The translations under genes were made by a program, and so were the position numbers. From Alphaproteobacteria bacterium (lineage in GTDB: Bacteria; Pseudomonadota; Alphaproteobacteria; CAAHEQ01; UBA3637): 55,768 nt of DNA. Positions 8,031 through 16,986 of the stretch are shown here, piece after piece (the first letter of the stretch is position 1; every line of letters begins with the position of its first letter). The DNA is taken from positions 1 through 55,768 of the forward strand of contig JAFTSJ010000010.1 of NCBI GenBank assembly GCA_017467335.1, in the 5' to 3' direction. Below the pieces are notes generated by a model. The model was not told where the DNA came from. It searched no databases and was given only the letters and a program-made list of their open reading frames with translations.

Positions 8031-10940
8031 CTAATAATACTGCTCGATGTATTTGTAAGCCTTATCGAAGACATCTTTATCTTTGATTTTATATTTTATC
8101 CAGATAATGCTCCGGAGGGCTTTTTTGATTTCTTGGGTGCCGGCGGTGGTGTCTTGCCAATCTGGGAAACGAACAATCTTAACAATATCGTCAATATCAT
8201 TGACAATTCGTTCTACAATCACAGGAGTTTGCGTATTTTTAACCCCATTAAACAGTTCTGTTAATGCCGCTTTACCTTTATCTATTTCTTCTTCCGGAAC
8301 GACTTCTTTTTCAGCTTGAGCCGCTTCACGTGCTAATTCTAACAAGAGTTTCAAGAACTCAATGCTGGTAACCAGTCCTTTTTCATGCTTTTCACGCAAA
8401 TCTTCTAACTTCTGGCCCAACTGAACAAACTTAGGATCATTACTGTGCTTGCGGATTTTAGAAACCAAGTCTATCTCCACCTTTTTAGTTGTCTTTTTGA
8501 TGTCCTTTTGCTTTTCAATAAAGTCATCTATCAGCTCTGCATCCATGTGTAAAATATCAATATCGTCATGAACTTCGCCAACTTCCAAATTTTGGTGGAC
8601 CAATTCCATTGTTTTGGAACCGAGGGTTGCCCAAATCAAGCCACCGCGATTATCGGTTGGTTTTACAGATTCATAAACCTTACTCAGCCATAAATAATCA
8701 ACCTTATAAGGTGTCAAGAAATTATCCGGTGATAGTGCATTCCACACACGATTTAATACGCGATAATCGGCTGCAAATGCATCTTTATCCTTATTCGTTG
8801 GAATACATTCCTGTGCTGCCATCAAACCTTCCCAGCCATCAACATTTCTATCAATACCCATAAAATAACTCAAACATTTGCGCATTAAGGCAGGGAATTG
8901 GGTTTTAACCTCTTCAATATTGGTAATAACGCGGCGCATATTGTTTTCATCAAAATCAAGCGCACGAGCTACGTCATCAAAAATACCGACATAATCAACA
9001 ATCAATCCATGAGTTTTTCCGTCATCATAAACACGATTGGTCCGGCAAATAGCTTGTAGCAGATTATGGTCCTTCATCGGCTTATCCAAATACATAACCT
9101 GCAAAATCGGAGCATCAAATCCCGTCAGCAATTTTGATGTCACAATAACAAGTTTGAGTGGATCTTTCGGGTCGCGAAAACGGTCCAGAACTTTACCTTC
9201 GGCATCTCTATCGCGGCGATAGGCTTTATATCTGTCCTCTTTGTCGTTATTGGTATCCATAACGATAGTTGAGGCATCCGGTCCCATAATTTTATCTAGC
9301 TCTTCCTTGTACAAAAGACAGCATTCCCTGTCATAGCAAACAACTTGTCCTTTATATCCGTTGGGTTCAATTTTGGTTTGGAAGTGATTAGCAATATGCT
9401 CACAAACTTTACGAATACGCTTTTTATCATACATAATTGCCTTCATGTTAACGCGTTTAGATAACTCTGCACGATCTGCCTCGGACAAACTCTCGGTTAA
9501 GGCATCGAATTCTTCATCTAACTTTTCGCGGTTAACATGTAAATCTACCGGAACAGGTTCAAAATTTAATGGCAGTGTAGCATTATCCCGAATAGAATCA
9601 GAGAATGAGTATTTACTCATATAACCGCTTTTATCTTCTTCTGCACCAAAGGTATGGAATGTATTTTTATCTACGCGGTTAATCGGTGTCCCGGTTAGAC
9701 CAAAGAAGAACGCATTAGGCAAAGCGGCATGCATTTTTTCACCCAAATCACCTTCTTGTGTGCGGTGGGCTTCATCAACCATAACAATGATATTATCTCG
9801 CTCGTTTAATACTCCATCTACATCACCAAAGCGGAAAATAGTAGTGATTGCTATTTTGCGAATATCTTGCTTAAAGAATTTAATCAATTCATCTTTTGTG
9901 GCCAAGCTTACCAAATTCGGAATATCCGAAGCATTAAAGGTAGCTGTGATTTGTGTTTCCAAATCAATGCGGTCATCCACAATCACAACTGTCGGATTTT
10001 TCAGTTCCGGTATCATACGCAATTTTTGCGCGGCAAATACCATCAATAAGGATTTACCTGAGCCTTGAAAATGCCAAATCAAACCTTTTTTCGGATAGCC
10101 GGCTTTAACGCGTTCTACCAGTAAATTTGCACCTTCATATTGCTGATAGCGACAGATAATTTTATATTTACGATATTTTTTATCAGTAGCAAAAATGGTA
10201 AAGAACTGGAATATATCCATAACTTTTGCCGGGGTTATCATGTCCTCAACGCTGATTTTAACTTCGGTTAAAGTTCCTTCACCTTTGTTAGTCGGCGTAT
10301 GCCATGGTCCCCACAGGTTTATCGGCATACAAACCGAGCCATAGCGGAAGCATTTACCTTCAGTTGCAAAGTTAAATACATTTGGCACAAACATCCTGTG
10401 AATACTTTTTTCATAAGCGTGAATATCTCCGGCGGCATCTAACCAACTGATGGCATCACGCACCGGTGTTTTGAGTTCGCCGATAGCAATCGGGAAACCG
10501 TTAATCAGCAAGACAATATCTAATCTTTTGCCGTTTTCAACACTTGGATAAACCCATTGATTGGTTACCACATATTCATTGAGGGCTAAATCTTCCGGTG
10601 TCATGGTGCCGAAAAAGCGAATTGGCACCATGCGTCCGTTTTCACCAAACGGGAAAGAGTTTTCTTCAAATATCAGTTTTTTGAATTGTTCATTGCGCGT
10701 TACCAAATCATGCGCTTCTGTGGAGATAATCAATGCGCGCAATTTATAAATCACTTCATCGGCGCGTGATGGATCTTCGGCGATAACCGGATTAAGGCGA
10801 ATAAGGGCCTCTTTAACCATTGGTTCTACCATAACTTCATCATGTTGGCGTGGCAGGTTTTCAGCCTCAATATATTTCCACCCGTTCTTTTTTAGGGTCA
10901 TCAGGAGCATTTTTTCAATTGTATTATCTTCATTAAACAT
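8031..10940 (-). CDS. hsdR: Type I restriction enzyme, R subunit
   Basis: Motor and nuclease subunit of a type I restriction enzyme, about 969 aa. The N-terminal PD-(D/E)xK nuclease shows RLDIVLLING with IAIGELK (about 140-160). The SF2 translocase has Walker A HFQGSGKS (about 290), DEAH (VDEAHRTQ, about 390) and LTGTPI, then a second RecA domain with ICRTNRVYDD. The C-terminal helical part likely binds the M2S core. Its start follows hsdS by a few bases; ATG 10940 is preferred over ATG 10946 because AAGGAG is eight bases upstream. The stop lies 11 bases from the GajA start. The subunit is complete with all key residues, so restriction activity is expected. Confidence 0.95.
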   Translation of the reverse strand: MFNEDNTIEKMLLMTLKKNGWKYIEAENLPRQHDEVMVEPMVKEALIRLNPVIAEDPSRADEVIYKLRALIISTEAHDLVTRNEQFKKLIFEENSFPFGENGRMVPIRFFGTMTPEDLALNEYVVTNQWVYPSVENGKRLDIVLLINGFPIAIGELKTPVRDAISWLDAAGDIHAYEKSIHRMFVPNVFNFATEGKCFRYGSVCMPINLWGPWHTPTNKGEGTLTEVKISVEDMITPAKVMDIFQFFTIFATDKKYRKYKIICRYQQYEGANLLVERVKAGYPKKGLIWHFQGSGKSLLMVFAAQKLRMIPELKNPTVVIVDDRIDLETQITATFNASDIPNLVSLATKDELIKFFKQDIRKIAITTIFRFGDVDGVLNERDNIIVMVDEAHRTQEGDLGEKMHAALPNAFFFGLTGTPINRVDKNTFHTFGAEEDKSGYMSKYSFSDSIRDNATLPLNFEPVPVDLHVNREKLDEEFDALTESLSEADRAELSKRVNMKAIMYDKKRIRKVCEHIANHFQTKIEPNGYKGQVVCYDRECCLLYKEELDKIMGPDASTIVMDTNNDKEDRYKAYRRDRDAEGKVLDRFRDPKDPLKLVIVTSKLLTGFDAPILQVMYLDKPMKDHNLLQAICRTNRVYDDGKTHGLIVDYVGIFDDVARALDFDENNMRRVITNIEEVKTQFPALMRKCLSYFMGIDRNVDGWEGLMAAQECIPTNKDKDAFAADYRVLNRVWNALSPDNFLTPYKVDYLWLSKVYESVKPTDNRGGLIWATLGSKTMELVHQNLEVGEVHDDIDILHMDAELIDDFIEKQKDIKKTTKKVEIDLVSKIRKHSNDPKFVQLGQKLEDLREKHEKGLVTSIEFLKLLLELAREAAQAEKEVVPEEEIDKGKAALTELFNGVKNTQTPVIVERIVNDIDDIVKIVRFPDWQDTTAGTQEIKKALRSIIWIKYKIKDKDVFDKAYKYIEQYY

Positions 10941-10952
10941 TGTCATATCTCC

Positions 10953-12059
10953 TTATTTCAAATTCTCGTTAATCAACGCCCGCATAGTAGCGTTCAAGCT
11001 ATCTAAAGATTTTTGTAGCTGTTGTTTGGATTGCTCTGCCTGTTGAGCAAAATTCACAAATTCATTTTGAATTGCCAATTTTGGAACACTAATTGTGATG
11101 GTTTTAAGTGATTGCATAGACATATGTCTTACTAAAGAACCCGTAACACGACTCAACAATTGTTCTTTTTGATGATTAATCGCGTAACTTAAATATATTG
11201 GATTATTAACATTAATTTCAGGCCTCATTACTATAATATCACCACCTAATAGTACATTATCTAGCATTAATGCAGAGCATCTTGCTAATCCATTAGGTGT
11301 AACATCGGATGCTGGAAATAGGATATCTCCTTTTTTAGAGGAAAATTTTATAGAGGAATTAGTATGAGAAAATACTTTATTAATATTTATTCCATAATTC
11401 GTGAATAGTTCCCCGTAATGAATACATAAATTATAGCCATCACTAGATATTTCTGTTTTCTTAAAGGGTTGTCCTTTGTGCCACGACAATGCTATATCAT
11501 CCAGTTTTATCACATCATATGAATTAGAATTTAACATCTCTTCGAATTTAGCTTTGACAAGATCATCAGTTTTTTGCAGGAGCTTTTTGTAGGTTTGTTT
11601 GGTTTCCTCGGCCGCCCACAGTATTTTGGCCAATTTCCGCTGTTCCTCCAATCCCGGCAATTCAAATTCATAATTTTTCAGGTGCTCCCATTTTACGCGG
11701 GGAGAAAGTGATCCGGCTGATTTTTCAACGGCATAATCAAAGAAAGCATCATTTTGGATGATAAAAGGCAAAAGTTCTGGTGCAATTTTATCTTCAATTG
11801 GAGCAATAACGGTAATATCACCGGAACATATTCCATCAAATGGTGCAAGAGACGCTTTTTTCAGATAAGCTCTCCGGCGACCAAATAAAACATCTCCTTT
11901 ATGAAACAATTTCGTAAACGTATTATCCGCGTCGTTACTCCATTCTGTTAGTTGCACTTGCTGAGGAATAAGATGCTCTAAACCAACAATCGGCATATTG
12001 GCTTTATCTGTTTTAATGCTTTCGCGGCGCTCTTTTGCAACTTCACCTAATTTTACCAT
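10953..12059 (-). CDS. hsdS: Type I restriction-modification specificity subunit
   Basis: The 368-aa specificity subunit has two target recognition domains: about 1-130 ending in the conserved PGLEEQRKLAKIL, and about 180-330 ending in SVPKLAIQNEFV. Each is followed by a helical spacer (TKQTYKKLLQKTDDL and EQSKQQLQKSLDSL), the usual TRD-helix-TRD-helix plan. It directs modification and cleavage to a bipartite sequence. The first TRD starts almost at residue 1, shorter than usual. The ATG is one base after the hsdM2 stop. A second TRD exists in the operon, fused to a pseudo-methylase, so this system holds three TRDs in total. Confidence 0.92.
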   Translation of the reverse strand: MVKLGEVAKERRESIKTDKANMPIVGLEHLIPQQVQLTEWSNDADNTFTKLFHKGDVLFGRRRAYLKKASLAPFDGICSGDITVIAPIEDKIAPELLPFIIQNDAFFDYAVEKSAGSLSPRVKWEHLKNYEFELPGLEEQRKLAKILWAAEETKQTYKKLLQKTDDLVKAKFEEMLNSNSYDVIKLDDIALSWHKGQPFKKTEISSDGYNLCIHYGELFTNYGININKVFSHTNSSIKFSSKKGDILFPASDVTPNGLARCSALMLDNVLLGGDIIVMRPEINVNNPIYLSYAINHQKEQLLSRVTGSLVRHMSMQSLKTITISVPKLAIQNEFVNFAQQAEQSKQQLQKSLDSLNATMRALINENLK

Positions 12060-12060
12060 C

Positions 12061-13539
12061 TTACGCCTCCTTACTCAACATTGAGGTTAATGTATTATAG
12101 CAATTTCGCATTTCTTGCGAAGCTGTTTGCCAGTCGGCACAGCTGTTTGACAACGAAAGTTCTTCAACTTTATCTTCTGTTTGCTGTTCTCGGGCATAAA
12201 GCGGAATACTCAAAGAGTAGTTATTAGTGGCAATATCCTTAATGGTAGCAACTTTGGCAAATCCCTCCACATCACGATAATTTTCGTATGCGCTGGTTAT
12301 TTTATTTATATGCTCGTCTTCCAAATAACTTTGAGCATTTTTTCTTGCTACGTCATTGACGGCATTTATAAATAAAACTTTTCCGGCTTTTTCTGGTTCT
12401 TTTTTCATTTTGCAGATTACAATGCACGCTTCCATCGGGGAATTGTAAAATAAATTCGGTCCTAAACCAATGATGCAGTCCAAAATATCCATTTTTACCA
12501 AGTTTTCGCGCAAATCTTTTTCTTCCTGACGGAATAATACGCCATGCGGGAACAAAATTGCACAACGGCCGGTCTTTTTATCCATACTTTTGATAATATG
12601 TTGGAAAAACGCATAGTCAGCACGACCTTGCGGTGGCGTTCCTAAAATATTGCGACCCCATTTATCATTTTCAAAAGAGGCTCTATCCCATTGTTTTATG
12701 GAATATGGCGGATTGGCAAGCACAACATCAAAAGTTTTTAATTCACCACGTTCGGTAAATGCCGGATTTTTTAACGTATCATCATTAACAATCTTAAAGT
12801 CTTTAATACCATGTAAAAAGAGGTTCATTTTACCGATGGCGGCTGTCAACTGCGTAATTTCCTGTCCATAAAGTTTTACGTTGCGCCATTCTTGTCCTAA
12901 TTTTTGCAAATGTGACACACAAGAAATTAGCATACCGGCACTACCGCATGTTGGGTCATAAACAGATTCACCGGATTTTGGTTTTAATATCTCGGTCATT
13001 AAATGAACAACAGTTCTGTTGGTATAAAACTCTTGTGCCGTATGGCCGCTATCATCAGCAAATTTTTTAATCAAGTATTCATAACCTTGACCGAGTTCAT
13101 CTTCCGGGCAATTAGCAATAGAAAGTGTTTTACTGCTAAAATGCTCAATTAAATCTTTTAATAAGGTATCCGGCAGACGATTTTTATTAGTCCACGCCGC
13201 GTTACCGAAAACACCATGTAATTTTTCTGTATTGGCTTTTTCTATTGCCTGTAAAGCATGCACAATAGCAACCCCAACATTTGATGAAACAGAACGCACA
13301 TCTTTCCAATGATGTCCTTCTGGAACAACAAAGCGATGGTATTCTTCCCAAGCGAGTGCTTCCTCACCATATTCTTTCAAAATTTGTGCGCATTCTTCAT
13401 CATAAACATCACAAATGCGCTTAAAAAACAATAACGGGAAAATATATTGCTTATAAGCACCGGCATCAATATGTGTCCGGAGCAAAACGGCCGAGGACCA
13501 TAAATAGCTTTCTAATTCTTCTAAACTAATTCTACTCAT
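12061..13539 (-). CDS. hsdM: Type I modification methylase, second paralogue (M2)
   Basis: N6-adenine DNA methyltransferase subunit, 492 aa. The N-terminal helical domain includes LLFFKRICDVYDEE. The SAM-binding motif I is DPTCGSAGML and the catalytic motif IV is ANPPYS, with FYTNRTV before motif I as usual in HsdM. The start at 13539 (MSRISLEELE) is chosen because GGAGG lies upstream at normal spacing; an in-frame start at 13557 would overlap M1 further. The chosen ATG overlaps the M1 stop by 8 bases. All catalytic residues are present. It shares block-by-block similarity with M1 and is likely an old duplicate. Confidence 0.93.
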   Translation of the reverse strand: MSRISLEELESYLWSSAVLLRTHIDAGAYKQYIFPLLFFKRICDVYDEECAQILKEYGEEALAWEEYHRFVVPEGHHWKDVRSVSSNVGVAIVHALQAIEKANTEKLHGVFGNAAWTNKNRLPDTLLKDLIEHFSSKTLSIANCPEDELGQGYEYLIKKFADDSGHTAQEFYTNRTVVHLMTEILKPKSGESVYDPTCGSAGMLISCVSHLQKLGQEWRNVKLYGQEITQLTAAIGKMNLFLHGIKDFKIVNDDTLKNPAFTERGELKTFDVVLANPPYSIKQWDRASFENDKWGRNILGTPPQGRADYAFFQHIIKSMDKKTGRCAILFPHGVLFRQEEKDLRENLVKMDILDCIIGLGPNLFYNSPMEACIVICKMKKEPEKAGKVLFINAVNDVARKNAQSYLEDEHINKITSAYENYRDVEGFAKVATIKDIATNNYSLSIPLYAREQQTEDKVEELSLSNSCADWQTASQEMRNCYNTLTSMLSKEA

Positions 13540-15037
13540 GGATATATCCTCCTTCAACGAGCAACCGTTTTAATTTATCTTCTGCTGTTGTAACAGCGCT
13601 TAATGCTTCTAAAAATTCTTTTTTGACAACAGCTGGATCAATTGTTTCTTGCTGTTTTTTCTCAATATAGGAATTTACCGAAAGTGTATAGTCTTTGGCT
13701 TTGATGTCATCCAATGTTACAATTTTACACTTTTCAATCACATCTTTGTAATCAGCATAAAGGTCGCACACTTGTTGAATATCATCATCGGTCATAATGT
13801 TTTGAGCACGCTTCGGTGTATAAATATTGGAAGCATCAATCAGGCATATTTTGTTTTTATGTTCGGCCGGTTTATTGTTATTCAGAATTAAAGCACAAGC
13901 GGAAACACCGGTGCTGTAAAATACACCACTGACAAAGGTAACAATAGCTTCAAGTTTATCAGATCCCACCAATTTTTGACGCATCTCACCATCTTTACCA
14001 CCATGGAACAAAACGCCCTGCGGCAGAATGATGGCGCAACGACCATTTTTCGGATCCATTGAAGAAACCATGTGTTGCAACCAAGCAAAGTCAGCACACG
14101 AATCACTCGGACATCCCCAGATATTACGACCATATATATCGGAAGAAAAAGCTTCTGCACCCCAATTTTTAAGTGAAAACGGCGGATTTGCGATAACACA
14201 ATCAAAAGTCTGCAAACTTCCACGTTTCAAAAATCCCGGATTTCTTAAAGTATCTCCCTGAACAACATTAAAATCTCTGGCGCCATGCAAAAATAAATTC
14301 ATCCGACCGATAGCAGAGGTTGCCAGATTTTTTTCTTGGCCATAAATTTTACCATAAGAGCTTTGAGTATGCTTCATATGGCGTATAGCTTCAATTAACA
14401 TACCGCCGGTTCCCATTGCGCCATCATAAACAGTATCACCGTCTTGAGGTTTAATAAAGTTAATCAGCAATTTCACAATAGAACGAGGGGTATAAAATTC
14501 TCCCGCATTCTTTTTTGACATATCTGCAAATTTCTTAATGAGGTATTCATAACTATCGCCCATCACATCATCGGAGTAGTTTTTATTGCCGACTTTTATT
14601 TTAGACATGTGCTCAACTAAGTCCTTTAAGCGCTCATCAGAAAGTTTGCTCTTATCAGCCCAGTTGGCATCATCAAAACTACTAAAAACACCAGATAAGG
14701 TTTTTGGATTGGCACGTTCAATGCCGGTCATCGCATTAATTATAGCAGAGCCGATATTGTGTGTTTTTTCTCTAACATCGTTCCAGTGACAATTTTCTGG
14801 AATTATGAAGCGGTGGTTTTCAGCAAATGAAGCAAATTCTTCATCTCCACCAGATGTTTCCAAGGCTTCCTGCGTTTCTTCATCATAAACATCAGAAATA
14901 CGCTTAAAAAACAAGATCGGCGTAACATAGCTTTTATATTCATCCTGGTTAATTGGACCACGCAGAATATTGCATGCTTCAAATAGATGGGAGAAAAGCT
15001 TTTGACTTGTGGTTTCTTCTGTTACTGCTTTAGTCAT
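13532..15037 (-). CDS. hsdM: Type I modification methylase, first paralogue (M1)
   Basis: N6-adenine DNA methyltransferase subunit, 501 aa. Features in order: helical N-terminal domain with ILFFKRISDVYDEE (about 41-54), FYTPRSIV (181-188), motif I VYDGAMGTGGML (about 203-214) and motif IV IANPPFS (282-288). Motif I has DGAMGTGG where most HsdM have DP-x-x-G, a small deviation; the catalytic NPPF is intact. It precedes the second HsdM with an 8-base overlap and follows the pseudo-M/S fusion by 9 bases. Two different M subunits could form an asymmetric M1-M2-S complex (inference), whereas most type I systems use two copies of one M. Confidence 0.92.
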   Translation of the reverse strand: MTKAVTEETTSQKLFSHLFEACNILRGPINQDEYKSYVTPILFFKRISDVYDEETQEALETSGGDEEFASFAENHRFIIPENCHWNDVREKTHNIGSAIINAMTGIERANPKTLSGVFSSFDDANWADKSKLSDERLKDLVEHMSKIKVGNKNYSDDVMGDSYEYLIKKFADMSKKNAGEFYTPRSIVKLLINFIKPQDGDTVYDGAMGTGGMLIEAIRHMKHTQSSYGKIYGQEKNLATSAIGRMNLFLHGARDFNVVQGDTLRNPGFLKRGSLQTFDCVIANPPFSLKNWGAEAFSSDIYGRNIWGCPSDSCADFAWLQHMVSSMDPKNGRCAIILPQGVLFHGGKDGEMRQKLVGSDKLEAIVTFVSGVFYSTGVSACALILNNNKPAEHKNKICLIDASNIYTPKRAQNIMTDDDIQQVCDLYADYKDVIEKCKIVTLDDIKAKDYTLSVNSYIEKKQQETIDPAVVKKEFLEALSAVTTAEDKLKRLLVEGGYIHE

Positions 15038-15046
15038 ATTCTAGTC

Positions 15047-16663
15047 CTATAAATTTTGTTCTAATTCTCTTACCGTATCTTGCCATTTTTCTTCAGCAGA
15101 AGATATCGTTTCTTGGTATTTTGCGAGGCCATCTTGGTATTTTTTAGCTATTTCTATTTGCTTTTCAAACGGAAGATAAGGAATCTCAATATTTTCAAGG
15201 TCCCGGTAGCTAATGTTCATAACGGCAGTGCCTTGTTGAGTCGATTTAATCAGCTTTTTACCGATAGCGCTGTCTAAAAATAACTTAAGATATGTTCCGG
15301 ATAGCATGTTCTGTTTTGGTCTTATAACTATCAAATTTGATGAGGCAATACAAGGATAGGTCTGCTCATTAAATACAGCTGTCCGGATGGCTGTCCCTCG
15401 TGCTGGAAGCAATAAGTCATCAGTTTTCAAAATATAGTTAGCAACTCGGCGTTCTTGCTCGTCTAAATGTTCAAGATTGTTGTAATCTACATCATACTCT
15501 AAAATATTAGATATATTTACAACGCCAATGGGGCCGGTTGGATTTTTTTCAGTAATAGCTTTACCTCTAAAAATTTCTGCAACATTTTTTAGTGGTATTT
15601 TTCGGACTGACGAATTTTGATATTGTGTCCAATCATCATCTTGTGAGGCAAAAATTTTATCTACATTCCAATCACCGAGAACATCGAGTTCTTCCGGCAT
15701 AATAAAGGTTTCATCCTGTAATTTAAGCGATAAACTTCCTAAGCGGCGATTAACCGGATTATCATTCTCAAAAACATAGCGCTTGATTGAAGTATCTTCA
15801 TTGCCTTTTGCAGAAATGGTGAATAAAAATGTTTTGACACCGGTATTAGATAAAACTCCAACAGGTAATTCTGCTATTTCATCGAGTGAATAAGACTGCT
15901 GGATAAAACGCCTGAAATCTTTAACCCGACCAGCCGCGAAAGTAACGCGAGCCGGAAGTAAAATAATGAGTTTACCTACCGGAGAAAGGTGCAACAATAA
16001 ATTTTCTGTGGCTATAAGGTCATATTCCCGGCACATAAATTGGTTATCTCTATTGAAAGAAGAAGTTGTTCCGTAGTTTGGAACGCTTAAAATAGTGTCA
16101 AATTTTTCGTTGATAAAGCCAGGCTCATATATTTGTCCTTGTATTATTTGAACGTTTCTTTGTTCCTTAAATATTTCTGTAAGCAAAACATATTCAAATT
16201 TTCTGGCTGTTGTTATGGTATATCGGCAATTTACGTCGTTCTCAACAATTGATGTCAAATATGGCGCAAACTTTTCGCCTTCTGGTATTAACATTGTGTC
16301 ACCGGGATTTTTTATATTTCGCATTACAAGATCAAAGAATGTTTTTAATAAAAATGACGTACGAGGAGTTCTGTTTGTATACCTTTCCTTTAGTGCTAAC
16401 AATATCTCATAATCAATATCACCGGTTATAAAATGGAATGCCGACATTAAAGCCTGTCGGTTTATAAAAGGGACAGATAAATCTAACTGATGAGACAATT
16501 TTTCACATTCTACCCACAATTCATTTTCGTAAACTGTGGATGGAAACATCTTTTGTAATTCTTTGACAATATATATAGCGGCATCTTCTTGATTGTTATT
16601 CACAAGTCCTCTTAAACAATCAACCGCCCGGATAACATTTTCAAATGATTGAGTATCTCTCAT
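15047..16663 (-). CDS. Pseudo-methylase fused to a type I specificity domain
   Basis: First gene of the defence operon, 538 aa. Residues about 100-300 look like an HsdM-type methylase fold but lack the SAM-binding motif I. At the motif IV position they have SVPNYG (193-198) in place of NPPF, so catalysis is very unlikely. Residues about 352-500 are one HsdS-type TRD (RKIPLKNVAEIFRGKAI at its start, LPFEKQIEIAKKYQ at its end), followed by a helix to 538. Half of an S subunit is therefore attached to a dead M. It could replace one M-S half, alter specificity or block the complex (inference). The ATG at 16663 has GGAG nine bases upstream and a consensus promoter behind it. Confidence 0.8.
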   Translation of the reverse strand: MRDTQSFENVIRAVDCLRGLVNNNQEDAAIYIVKELQKMFPSTVYENELWVECEKLSHQLDLSVPFINRQALMSAFHFITGDIDYEILLALKERYTNRTPRTSFLLKTFFDLVMRNIKNPGDTMLIPEGEKFAPYLTSIVENDVNCRYTITTARKFEYVLLTEIFKEQRNVQIIQGQIYEPGFINEKFDTILSVPNYGTTSSFNRDNQFMCREYDLIATENLLLHLSPVGKLIILLPARVTFAAGRVKDFRRFIQQSYSLDEIAELPVGVLSNTGVKTFLFTISAKGNEDTSIKRYVFENDNPVNRRLGSLSLKLQDETFIMPEELDVLGDWNVDKIFASQDDDWTQYQNSSVRKIPLKNVAEIFRGKAITEKNPTGPIGVVNISNILEYDVDYNNLEHLDEQERRVANYILKTDDLLLPARGTAIRTAVFNEQTYPCIASSNLIVIRPKQNMLSGTYLKLFLDSAIGKKLIKSTQQGTAVMNISYRDLENIEIPYLPFEKQIEIAKKYQDGLAKYQETISSAEEKWQDTVRELEQNL

Positions 16664-16694
16664 GATATAGCGCTCCTATTAATATGATAAGCAC

Positions 16695-16723
16695 TATATA
16701 CCATACTTAAAACAAAATGTCAA
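16695..16723 (-). promoter_or_regulatory. Sigma-70 promoter of the defence operon
   Basis: On the minus strand TTGACA (16723-16718) and TATATA (16700-16695) are separated by exactly 17 bp, about 30 bases before the first start codon. It should drive the whole seven-gene operon down to 4520, since no other promoter is obvious between those genes. Confidence 0.75.
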
Positions 16724-16735
16724 TATCTTTTTTGA

Positions 16736-16747
16736 GTATTTAAATAC
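16736..16747. promoter_or_regulatory. Palindromic operator candidate
   Basis: GTATTTAAATAC is a perfect 12-bp palindrome placed 12 bp upstream of the -35 box of the defence operon. It may bind a repressor or activator, but no regulator gene is adjacent. Low-complexity AT palindromes can arise by chance here. Confidence 0.35.
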
Positions 16748-16799
16748 CAACTTTATATCTTATAAATATCAAAACTTTATTTTAACATAAAATTAACTC

Positions 16800-16828
16800 T
16801 TGACACTCACGATTTTAAATAATATAAA
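16800..16828 (+). promoter_or_regulatory. Sigma-70 promoter of the structured RNA / zinc-ribbon gene
   Basis: TTGACA (16800-16805) and TATAAA (16823-16828) are 17 bp apart, almost perfect consensus. The predicted RNA would start near 16835, within the first hairpin. It diverges from the defence operon promoter. Confidence 0.8.
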
Positions 16829-16969
16829 GGAGTCGTTCCGAGAGGAATGGCTCCTTTTAAAAAGGTTCGGTCAATAGAATGACCTCTAGACAAGTACCAT
16901 TCTATAACACCTTTTTAAGAGAAGTCAACTAGAACTTTTGTGGTGTTAGACCGAAATACCACTTCTTAA
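16829..16969 (+). ncRNA. Strongly structured leader RNA or small RNA (unrecognised)
   Basis: Directly after the promoter lies an 11-bp stem (GGAGTCGTTCC / GGAATGGCTCC, two G-U pairs) capped by the GNRA loop GAGA. It is followed by a closing helix TTCGGTC (16866-16872) with GACCGAA (16949-16955). That helix encloses a hairpin ATAGAATG/CATTCTAT (16874-16881, 16898-16905) and a stem TAACACC/GGTGTTA (16905-16911, 16942-16948). The loop TAAGAGAAGT (16916-16925) can also pair, with a two-base bulge, to ACTTCTTA (16961-16968) just before the ribosome binding site. The result is a multi-branched fold with a possible switch or pseudoknot. It could be a cis-regulator of the next gene or an independent RNA; no known family is recognised. 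Confidence 0.6.
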
Positions 16970-16986
16970 ATAAGGTTTATTACGTA

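Noticed and set aside
9760..10068. Plus-strand open frames inside hsdR
   Set aside because: Shadow frames opposite a complete, motif-bearing gene.
16829..16969. Retron or type III toxin-antitoxin RNA
   Set aside because: No reverse transcriptase gene is nearby and the RNA lacks the tandem antitoxin repeats of type III systems.
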